Below are positions 9,328 through 15,943 of a stretch of 34,685 nucleotides of DNA, in pieces. The DNA lies in contig NZ_BAFW01000377.1 in the NCBI RefSeq assembly GCF_000308535.1, positions 1 to 34,685 on the forward strand. Direction: 5' to 3'. The notes under the pieces are model-generated. The model made no database searches. It was not told the origin of the DNA and saw nothing but the letters and a program-made list of their open reading frames with translations. Positions within the stretch are counted from its first letter, which is position 1. Each line of letters opens with the position of its first letter. The position numbers and the translations under genes were made by a program. Source of the DNA: Nocardia cerradoensis NBRC 101014 (GTDB lineage Bacteria > Actinomycetota > Actinomycetes > Mycobacteriales > Mycobacteriaceae).

Positions 9328-10725
9328 CTAACCGGGGGCATCGTCGAAGTCCGCGGCGTCCACGAGCGCAATCGCATATCCGTCCCGCGCCAGCACAACC
9401 GGGCCCGTGGCATCGGAAAGACGCTGTGCGGCAACAGCGAACGGTTCGTGCACCCCGACCACGGGCAGTGGAGGATCCAGATGGTCGGTCACCGGATCGG
9501 CGCCGGGCGCGCCGGCCAGCCGTGATGCCGACACCGCACCCAGGATTTCCGCGACCACGACATATCCGGCGCCTGCACGTGCCAACCGGACCGGCAGCGC
9601 GGTATCCGCGCCGAGCAGCTCACGGGCCCGCGCCACGGTCACATCCGACGGAACGGCCGCCGGAGCGTCCGCGTCCGCCGCGACCGCAACCCGGTCGCCG
9701 ACACGAGGGCCGGGCGCGGTGGGCGCGGCATCGAAACCCAAGCGTCCCAGCCACTGTGGGTCGAAGTATTTGGACAGGTAGTTGCGCCCCGAGTCCGGTG
9801 CGATGGCCACCACCACGTCGCCGGGACCCAGTGCGCGCGCGACTCGCAGGGCTGCGGCGACGGCCGTCCCGGTCGAACCGCCGACCAGCAGCCCTTCCTC
9901 GCCGGCGAGCCGCCGCAACACCTCGAACGCCTCGGCATCGGGAATCCGCTCGATCCGGTCGACCACCTCGGGGTGATAGGACTGCGGCCACTCGTCGGTA
10001 TCGGTGCGGGGATGCAGATAGTGCCCGATCGACTCCACATACCAGGCGTGACCGTCGCCGCCGCTGTAGATCGACGACTCGGGGTCGGCGCCGATCACCC
10101 GCACCTGCCCGCCGGAGACGGATTTGAGGTATTCACCCGTGCCGGTGATCGTACCGCCGGTGCCGATTCCGGTGACGAAATGCGTTATGCGACCGCCGGT
10201 TTGAGACCAGATCTCGGGTCCGGTGGTCTCCCGGTGGGCGGCCGGGTTGGCAGGGTTGTCGTACTGACCGGAGTACCAGGCGCCCGGAATGTCCGCGGCC
10301 AGGCGCAGCGCCACATTCTTCAGGAAGTCCGGATGCTGACGCGGCAGGCCGCCTGCTGTCACATGGACCTCGACGCCGTAGGCGCGCAGCAGAGCCAGTT
10401 TCTCGGCACTGGATTTGTCCGGTACCACGACGATCGTGCGGTAGCCGCGCGATGCGGCGATGGCGGCCAGCGCTATTCCCGTGTTGCCCGACGTGGACTC
10501 GACAACGGTACCGCCCGGGCGCAGCTCACCGGCCGCCTCGGCGGCGTCGATCATCGCGCGCGCGGCTCGATCCTTCACGCTGCCGAAGGGGTTCAGATAT
10601 TCCAGCTTCAGGTACACGGTGGCGGTGATGCCCTCCGTCACCCGGTTCAGGCGGATCAGCGGTGTGTTCCCGATCGCGTCGGCGACCGAGTCGAAGACAC
10701 CGAGCTGCCGGTCGGCGACGGTCAT
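9328..10725 (-). CDS. Cystathionine beta-synthase / cysteine synthase family enzyme with C-terminal regulatory-like domain
   Basis: The protein has 465 residues. The ATG at 10725 is preceded by AAAGGA on the minus strand. Residues 10-330 form a fold type II PLP enzyme: IGNTPLIRLNRV, the PLP lysine K51 in FGSVKDRAA, the substrate loop STSGNTGIALA, GTGGTITGTGEYLK binding the PLP phosphate, and GGSTGTAVAAAL. After an Ala/Pro-rich linker, about 110 residues resemble a degenerate CBS-domain pair (VTVARARELLGA...; PLPVVGVHEPFAVAAQRL...GPVVLARDG), though very divergent. The length equals the actinobacterial Cbs, but motifs differ enough that serine/homocysteine specificity is not certain; O-acetylserine or O-phosphoserine sulfhydrylase activity is possible. 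The GNAT gene lies 67 bases upstream on the same strand, so the two may be cotranscribed. Confidence 0.88.
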   Translation of the reverse strand: MTVADRQLGVFDSVADAIGNTPLIRLNRVTEGITATVYLKLEYLNPFGSVKDRAARAMIDAAEAAGELRPGGTVVESTSGNTGIALAAIAASRGYRTIVVVPDKSSAEKLALLRAYGVEVHVTAGGLPRQHPDFLKNVALRLAADIPGAWYSGQYDNPANPAAHRETTGPEIWSQTGGRITHFVTGIGTGGTITGTGEYLKSVSGGQVRVIGADPESSIYSGGDGHAWYVESIGHYLHPRTDTDEWPQSYHPEVVDRIERIPDAEAFEVLRRLAGEEGLLVGGSTGTAVAAALRVARALGPGDVVVAIAPDSGRNYLSKYFDPQWLGRLGFDAAPTAPGPRVGDRVAVAADADAPAAVPSDVTVARARELLGADTALPVRLARAGAGYVVVAEILGAVSASRLAGAPGADPVTDHLDPPLPVVGVHEPFAVAAQRLSDATGPVVLARDGYAIALVDAADFDDAPG

Positions 10726-10792
10726 GAGTTTTCCTTTCTCCTGCGACAGCCCCGCCCGGTTCGCCGAGGGGTGATCGCGTTCGGATTCGATG

Positions 10793-11539
10793 TCAGGACG
10801 CCGGCGCCTGCACGAAAGTCAGCAGAGATCGCTTACGCACGGTGAAGCCGAGGGTTCGATACAGCGCGATGGCCGTGGTGTTGCCCGCGACCGCGTGCAG
10901 GAACGGGATCTCGCCGCGCGCACGGATTCCCGCGCCCACCGCACGGACCAGCCGGGAGGCGTAGCCGCGGCCGCGGAATTCCGGATCGGTACAGACCGCG
11001 CTGATCTCGGTCCACCCGGGTGGGTGCATCCGCTCACCCGCCAGCGCCACCAGCCGCCCGTCCACCCGCAGCCCCAGATAGGCGCCCATCTCGATGGTCC
11101 GCGCGAGGTAGGGGCCGGGCTCGGTGCGGGCGATCAGTTCCAGTATCTCCGGCACGTCGGCGGCGGTGAGTCGCACCGCGTCCGGATCGTGTGCGACACG
11201 CAGTGCGGAACCGTCCATCTGGACCGTTTCCAGCGTCCGCAGCACCCGCCAGTCCGGCGGTGGCCGATGCCCGTAGCCGCGCAGCGCGGTACCGCCGCCG
11301 GGGCCCAATACGGTGGCCAGATCGGCCCAGTCCTGCGGGTCGAGGCTCGGCGGGTGACCGATGAATGCCGAGACCGCCGGGTCGTAGCGCCCGATCCGCC
11401 CCACCCAGGTGGCGAACCGGCTGTGCGCCCCGCGCAACGAGGTCCGCACCGGATCGTCGAGTGGATGCTGCGCGTGGAGACACCGTGCACCGCCGCCGTA
11501 TTCGACGCCCTGCTCGGATCTGCCCTGCTGCACGGTCAC
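10793..11539 (-). CDS. GNAT family N-acetyltransferase (FR47-like)
   Basis: The protein has 248 residues. The GTG at 11539 is selected because AGGAGGA sits five bases upstream on the minus strand; no comparable site precedes other candidates. The N-terminal 120 residues are a poorly conserved substrate region. The C-terminal half is the acetyltransferase: RLTAADVPEILELI, LGLRVDGRLVALAGERM, then the acetyl-CoA motif CTDPEFRGRGYASRLVRAV, and NTTAIALYRTLGF near the end. Family members transfer acetyl groups to amines. Next to a CBS-like enzyme and facing a transporter/monooxygenase operon, an amino-acid or S-substituted cysteine substrate is plausible by analogy with the Bacillus subtilis ytmI operon, but this is inference. 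Confidence 0.82.
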   Translation of the reverse strand: MTVQQGRSEQGVEYGGGARCLHAQHPLDDPVRTSLRGAHSRFATWVGRIGRYDPAVSAFIGHPPSLDPQDWADLATVLGPGGGTALRGYGHRPPPDWRVLRTLETVQMDGSALRVAHDPDAVRLTAADVPEILELIARTEPGPYLARTIEMGAYLGLRVDGRLVALAGERMHPPGWTEISAVCTDPEFRGRGYASRLVRAVGAGIRARGEIPFLHAVAGNTTAIALYRTLGFTVRKRSLLTFVQAPAS

Positions 11540-11603
11540 GTGATCCTCCTCCGCCGGGGCTCCGAGGCAGCACGCTAACCGCCCGACCGCCGACCCACAC
11601 CGT

Positions 11604-11618
11604 TTGCGCTCACCGCAA
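11604..11618. promoter_or_regulatory. Inverted repeat in the divergent GNAT/rhodanese intergenic region
   Basis: TTGCG-CTCAC-CGCAA is a perfect five-base inverted repeat with five-base spacer, lying 65 bases upstream of the GNAT start in the 336-base divergent gap. Its position is suitable for a regulatory site, but the match is short and could be chance. The rest of this gap shows no coding sequence. Confidence 0.25.
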
Positions 11619-11791
11619 GCCGAACGGACAGCCCTCGCCGTCCCCAGTTCGGCGAATCGAGTGGTCGATGCAGGGCGAAGTCGCGCAGTGTGGCGGTTCG
11701 TGGCCCTCGAACCATCGTGATCCGAAGGCCGGTCCAGGTGTGTTTGCGCAGTTCCGCAGGGCCGCATCGCTTTCGGAAACGCCCCCGGCCC

Positions 11792-11810
11792 GGCCGCGGA
11801 CTCCGCGGCC
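11792..11810 (+). repeat. Strong GC hairpin 66 bases upstream of the rhodanese gene
   Basis: GGCCGCGG and CCGCGGCC form an eight-base-pair stem with a three-base ACT loop. A second, weaker hairpin (CGGGA/TCCCG, 11831-11846) follows. These lie in the probable leader of the rhodanese-ComB transcript and could act in attenuation or as a terminator; no T-tract follows. Confidence 0.35.
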
Positions 11811-11875
11811 CGGCTTACCCTGTGGTTCTCCGGGAAGTCTGTCCCGATTCTCTCCAGTGAAGGTGAACCACGCGC

Positions 11876-13012
11876 GTGAGCACATCATCGATCGGCGACA
11901 ACATCGAGACATCGAACACCGGGAGCCAGGGGGACACCGAAAAGCTCTTCGGCACAATCGATTCGGAGGTCCTGCGGCGCTGGCTGGCGGACGACGACGA
12001 ACTCGCGGTACTCGACATCCGGCCTGCCGAGGTGGTCGGTTACGCGTCTCCGCTGTTCGCCAACAATCTGCCTGCCGAACGCGTGGCCGCCGAGATCGAC
12101 CGATACGTCCCGCGCGCACGCGTGCGTACGGTGCTGGTCGATGGTGGTGACGGCGTCGCGGAATCCGTCGCCCGAGTGCTGGCCGCCGCCGGTCGCACCG
12201 CGGTTCATGTTCTGGCCGGAGGTATTCCGGAGTGGACGCGTGACGGGACCGACGACCTGCCGACGTTCGATGTTCCCGGCCAGGCGTTCTCCCTCGGCAT
12301 TCGTGACGAGCGCAAGACGCCGGCGGTCACCGCCGCCGAACTCCAGGCACTACAGGACGGCGGCGCCGACGTCGTGGTCATCGACACCCGCACACTGCCG
12401 GAGTTCACCGCCGGTCACGTGCCCGGCGCGGTCGGTGTGCCGGGTGCCGAGTTGCTGCTGCGGTTCGCCGACGTGGTGCCCTCGCCGGACACCCACGTCG
12501 TCGTGTCCTGTGCCGGGCTGCCCCGGGCCATCATCGGGGCGCAGACCCTGATCGATGCGGGTGTGCCGAACAAGGTTTCCTACCTGCACGAAGGCACGAA
12601 GGCGTGGCAGCAGGAGAACTTCGAGCTCGAAACCGGCGCCACCGCCGTCTACGGCCCGGCGGACGAGGCGGCGCGCGAGTACGCCGCGCAGCGGGTGCGG
12701 GCGATCTCCGCGGAGGACGAATTCGATCGGATCACCGCGGACACCGCGCGGGTGTGGGCTGCCGATCCGGACCGCACCACGTACCTGCTCGACGTGCGGA
12801 CACCCGAGGAGTTCGCGCGCGAGCATCTGCCCGGATCGATCAACGCCGAGGGCGGTCAGCTGCTCGGAGTGGCGTATCGGACCATCGCCGTACGGGGTGC
12901 TCGGGTGGTTCTGATCGACGATCTCACCGCCGCCCGGGCATCGGTGGTCGCACACTGGTTGCAACGCCGAGGCTTCGACATCGCCCTGCTGCTCCACGAC
13001 TTCCGGCCATAA
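11876..13012 (+). CDS. Triple-rhodanese-domain protein with one active-site cysteine
   Basis: The protein has 378 residues with a GTG start and AAGGTGA about ten bases upstream. Three rhodanese-like modules are visible. Module 1 (about 25-125) has LAVLDIRPAEVVG...HVLAGGIPEW but the catalytic loop reads VDGGDG. Module 2 (about 145-245) has VVVIDTRTLPEFTAGHVPGAVGVPG and the only catalytic-type loop with cysteine, SCAGLPR (Cys212). Module 3 (about 280-375) has YLLDVRTPEEFAREHLPGSINAEG but IDDLTAAR in place of the cysteine loop. Known role of rhodaneses is sulfane-sulfur transfer via a cysteine persulfide. Multi-domain actinobacterial relatives are commonly longer, so one module may have been lost. 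The ComB-family gene starts 64 bases downstream on the same strand. A function in routing sulfur released by the neighbouring operon is inferred. Confidence 0.85.
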   Translation: MSTSSIGDNIETSNTGSQGDTEKLFGTIDSEVLRRWLADDDELAVLDIRPAEVVGYASPLFANNLPAERVAAEIDRYVPRARVRTVLVDGGDGVAESVARVLAAAGRTAVHVLAGGIPEWTRDGTDDLPTFDVPGQAFSLGIRDERKTPAVTAAELQALQDGGADVVVIDTRTLPEFTAGHVPGAVGVPGAELLLRFADVVPSPDTHVVVSCAGLPRAIIGAQTLIDAGVPNKVSYLHEGTKAWQQENFELETGATAVYGPADEAAREYAAQRVRAISAEDEFDRITADTARVWAADPDRTTYLLDVRTPEEFAREHLPGSINAEGGQLLGVAYRTIAVRGARVVLIDDLTAARASVVAHWLQRRGFDIALLLHDFRP

Positions 13013-13076
13013 GCCTGACAGCGCGCCGCGGCCCACTCGACGTCGCTGCCGCACCGCGTCGATCCAGCGAAAGGTC

Positions 13077-13832
13077 ATGCGAGTGAACGCAGGAATCTTC
13101 CGGCAGCAGGACTATCGCATTCGCCTCGAGTGGGGACCGCAGGGAGTCGAGCAGCTCGGCCCGGAGTGCGGGGCACTGATTATCGTCGATGTTCTTTCCT
13201 TCTCGACATCGGTGGACATCGCGGTATCCCGGGGCGGTCGGGTACTGCCGCTACCGCTGCGGCGCGCCGATCCCCGGGCCGCCGTCGAAGCCGAGCGAGC
13301 CGGTGCCGTGCTGGCCGCCGCGAAACACGACAGTGGATGGTCGCTGAGTCCCTCGTCCCTGCTCGACCTTCCGGCGGGCACGTTGCTGGCGTTGCCGTCC
13401 CCGAACGGTGCGACGCTGTCGGCCCGTGCCGCCCACTACGATTCGACCGTGTTCGCCGGCTCGCTCCGCAATGCCGATGCGGTCGCGACGGCCGCGATCG
13501 CCGCCGCCGGTGATCGGCCAGTCGGCATCGTTGCGGCGGGCGAGCGGTGGGGAATCGTCGACGGGCCGCTGCGTCCGAGCCTCGAAGATCACCTGGGGGC
13601 GGGCGCGATCGCCGCCGCACTGCTCGCACACGATAGCGACGGCTCGCCGGAGGCGCGACTCGCCGCCCTCGGATTCCGCTCCGCGACAAGCGAATTGCCC
13701 GCACTTCTGGCCGAGTCCATCTCCGGCCGGGAACTGACCGACATGGGGCTGGCTCACGACGTACACCTCGCCGCGCAGTGGAACGCCAGTACGACCGCGC
13801 CCGTGCTCATCGACGGAATCTACGGACAGTGA
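13077..13832 (+). CDS. ComB family protein (2-phosphosulfolactate phosphatase-like)
   Basis: The protein has 251 residues from ATG 13077; AAAGG is only two bases from this ATG and eight bases from an in-frame GTG at 13083, so the true start may be 13083. ComB-type motifs appear in order: IIVDVLSFSTSVDIAVSRGG (acidic metal site and first loop), LALPSPNGATLS (equivalent of the TTNGT loop), FAGSLRNADAVATAA (GSxxNA motif), and SLEDHLGAGAIAAALL. The characterised archaeal ComB removes phosphate from 2-phosphosulfolactate in coenzyme M synthesis with Mg2+. No other coenzyme M gene is present here, so the phosphosulfolactate reaction is unproven; a related organic phosphate is possible. Pairing with a rhodanese gene again points to sulfur metabolism. 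Confidence 0.8.
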   Translation: MRVNAGIFRQQDYRIRLEWGPQGVEQLGPECGALIIVDVLSFSTSVDIAVSRGGRVLPLPLRRADPRAAVEAERAGAVLAAAKHDSGWSLSPSSLLDLPAGTLLALPSPNGATLSARAAHYDSTVFAGSLRNADAVATAAIAAAGDRPVGIVAAGERWGIVDGPLRPSLEDHLGAGAIAAALLAHDSDGSPEARLAALGFRSATSELPALLAESISGRELTDMGLAHDVHLAAQWNASTTAPVLIDGIYGQ

Positions 13833-13886
13833 ACGTATTCGAGCGATTCCCACCGTCGCCGGCTCCGAACCGGAGACTGCGCGGAG

Positions 13887-13907
13887 CTCAGCGCCGCCGA
13901 GGCTGAG
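13887..13907 (+). terminator. Hairpin downstream of the ComB-family gene
   Basis: CTCAGC and GCTGAG form a six-base stem with a nine-base loop, followed by AAATT. It lies 54 bases after the stop codon, a reasonable place for the end of the rhodanese-ComB transcript. No long T-tract is present. Confidence 0.4.
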
Positions 13908-14075
13908 AAATTGCTCCGATTGTGGACGTTCTGCTGTCGCAGCGGGGAAAGTCCGGCCGCGAAGAGCTCGACCGAGTCGGCGCAACCGTGCGATGGTCGG
14001 ACCACGCAAGCGGCATTCCCGGCCTGCGAGACTGGGACGGTCGCCGCGGCCGGATCGCCCGTAACGTCGCACGCC

Positions 14076-14753
14076 ATGAACTCAACCCGCTCTCGCTGGA
14101 TCCGGGCCGCCGCCGTCGTGATCGCCGGTGTTGTCGCGTTCGCATTGCATCCGGTGGTGAACGGGGCGGTGGCGCATGCCGCCCCGCCCGACCGGTCGCC
14201 CGTCGTCGTCTACATCGTCGAACACGGTGAGCCCGTGGTCACCGATCCGGCATTGCCATTGTCCGACAATGGCGTTCGGTGGGGTAGAGCGGTGTCGGCT
14301 GTGCTGCACGATGTGGCGTTCACCAACGTGTACGCCTCGAGCGCGCTGCGATCGAAACAGACCGTTTCGTTCACCGCCGACAGCCACGGGCTGCCGGTGG
14401 TACAACTGCCCGACAGTGATCCGCGCACCCCGTCCGCCGATGCCGCCGAGCCCATCGCTCGGGCCGTGTCGGCACTACCACCCGGTTCCGTCGCCCTCGT
14501 CGGCGGCAACACCGAGAATATCTACCGAATCATGAACGCTCTGGGCATTCCGGTGGTCCCCGGCTGCGGTGAAGGTCAGCGCTGTGTGCCGTGCCTCGAC
14601 AAGACCTGTTTCACTCCCACGGCACTGAGCACCATCTGGCAGCTGACGCTGTACGGCTCACTGCCTCCTGGCGTTTCGCCGGAAACGGGATTGCAGCGGA
14701 TTCGCCCCGAAACCGCCAATGTCATGAATCTGCCGAATCCCTCGGGGTCGTAG
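14076..14753 (+). CDS. Exported histidine-phosphatase-superfamily protein with degenerate catalytic motifs
   Basis: The protein has 225 residues from ATG 14076, which directly precedes a Sec signal: Arg-containing N-region, hydrophobic core AAAVVIAGVVAFAL, and cleavage near AHA-APP (after residue 35). The fold is that of the phosphoglycerate mutase/histidine phosphatase clan: VVVYIVEHGEP, LPLSDNGVRWGRAVSAVL, then NVYASSALRSKQTVSF. The usual RHG motif is EHG (Glu49-His50-Gly51), so the first arginine is lost while the phosphorylatable histidine remains. The second catalytic histidine, normally in VGHS or similar, is replaced in VGGNTENIY. A Cys-rich insertion C-x5-C-x2-C-x4-C follows (GCGEGQRCVPCLDKTC), which could form disulfides or bind metal. 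It may be a pseudo-phosphatase or use altered chemistry. The neighbours do not suggest a role. Confidence 0.75.
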   Translation: MNSTRSRWIRAAAVVIAGVVAFALHPVVNGAVAHAAPPDRSPVVVYIVEHGEPVVTDPALPLSDNGVRWGRAVSAVLHDVAFTNVYASSALRSKQTVSFTADSHGLPVVQLPDSDPRTPSADAAEPIARAVSALPPGSVALVGGNTENIYRIMNALGIPVVPGCGEGQRCVPCLDKTCFTPTALSTIWQLTLYGSLPPGVSPETGLQRIRPETANVMNLPNPSGS

Positions 14754-14854
14754 CTCTCGTGCCTCGGCACAACGAGTCCGTCGGCAAGCCGAGTCCGTCG
14801 AAGAGGGAGGTCGACCCGGCTCCCCATCGGGGGATGTGCTGAATACTTCGACGA

Positions 14855-15820
14855 ATGGTTGCCCCCACCCTGTTCGACACACCGTTGCTCCATCGCCTTC
14901 AGCACTGTGAGCGGATTCTGATCGCCGGTGCCGGTGGCGGGTTCGACCTGCTCAGCGGTCTGCCGATAGCCTTCGCGCTGCACGAGCACCTCGAGACGAT
15001 CTTCCTGGCCAACCTCACCTTCACACCCGTCACACGCACCGACGCACGACCGGTAGCGGCTGGAGTGTTCGAAGTCGACGCCGACACGGACTGCCCGGTC
15101 TCCTACTTCCCGGAAAAGCACCTCGCGGTGTGGTTACGCGATCACGGCTACCCGGACCGGGTGTTCGCGATCCGCAAAGGCGGACCCGCCGACATCCGAG
15201 CAGCCTACGCATGGTTGGCCCGCGAACTGAGCCTGGACGCGATCGTTCTCGTCGACGGCGGCACCGATCTGCTCATGACCGGTGACGAAGCCGGACTCGG
15301 AACACCGGTCGAAGACGTCACCAGCCTGCTGGCCGCCCACACCCTCGACCTGCCGGTCAAACTTGCGGTCTGCGTCGGATTCGGTGTCGACACCTACCAT
15401 GGCGTCTGCCACGCGCACTTCCTGGAAAACGTTGCTGCCCTGTCCAAAAGCGGCGCCTACCATGGCGTGTTCGCTCTCCTGCCCGGCATCGCCGCCACGG
15501 ACGCATGGCTCGACGCCGTCGACTGGGTCCAGCGTCGTACTCCCGGACGGGAGAGCATCGTCTGCGCGTCGATCACCGACGCCGCCCGCGGCGAATACGG
15601 AGATCACCACTCACTGACACGCACCCGCGCGAAAGGCGCCGAGCTGTTCATCAACCCGCTGATGTCGATGGTCTGGGGATTCGACCTCGACGCGGTCGCG
15701 GATCGCGTGCTCTACCGCAATGACATCGCCCACACGACAACGCCATTCGAAGTTGCGGCCGCCATCGAAGCGTTCCGTGACCACATCCCGCTGCGGCCAC
15801 GGCGGACCATACCGGCTTGA
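14855..15820 (+). CDS. DUF1152 family protein
   Basis: The protein has 321 residues and matches the uncharacterised DUF1152 family in length and motifs: RILIAGAGGGFDLLSGLPIA near the N-terminus (a glycine-rich nucleotide-binding-like loop), VLVDGGTDLLMTGDEAGLGTPVED in the middle, and CVGFGVDTYHGVCHAHFLENVAAL followed by GAYHGVFALLP. The conserved Asp/Gly-rich and His-containing motifs suggest an enzyme, but no reaction is established. There is no signal peptide, so it is cytosolic. AATACT lies seven bases before the ATG, which resembles a leaderless promoter; no ribosome site is evident. Confidence 0.8.
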   Translation: MVAPTLFDTPLLHRLQHCERILIAGAGGGFDLLSGLPIAFALHEHLETIFLANLTFTPVTRTDARPVAAGVFEVDADTDCPVSYFPEKHLAVWLRDHGYPDRVFAIRKGGPADIRAAYAWLARELSLDAIVLVDGGTDLLMTGDEAGLGTPVEDVTSLLAAHTLDLPVKLAVCVGFGVDTYHGVCHAHFLENVAALSKSGAYHGVFALLPGIAATDAWLDAVDWVQRRTPGRESIVCASITDAARGEYGDHHSLTRTRAKGAELFINPLMSMVWGFDLDAVADRVLYRNDIAHTTTPFEVAAAIEAFRDHIPLRPRRTIPA

Positions 15821-15886
15821 TTCCGCGGCCGCGTCTCGATCCCGAAACCCATTTCGCCCCATGGTCGCCAGTGGCGGCGGTCACTC

Positions 15887-15914
15887 TTGACCGATCGAAG
15901 TCGGTGACGATAGT
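15887..15914 (+). promoter_or_regulatory. Putative sigma-70-type promoter of the nuclease/immunity pair
   Basis: TTGACC (15887-15892) and GATAGT (15909-15914) are separated by 16 bases and lie 30 bases upstream of the chosen toxin start. The fit to housekeeping -35 and -10 elements is good for an actinobacterium. It supports a transcript specific for the two genes that follow. Confidence 0.45.
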
Positions 15915-15943
15915 TTCGAACCGACATGAACTTGGGGGGTGAA

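Noticed and set aside
13911..14075. N-terminal extension of the histidine-phosphatase-like protein
   Set aside because: The extension would bury the signal peptide at 14076 inside the protein and overlaps a hairpin region.
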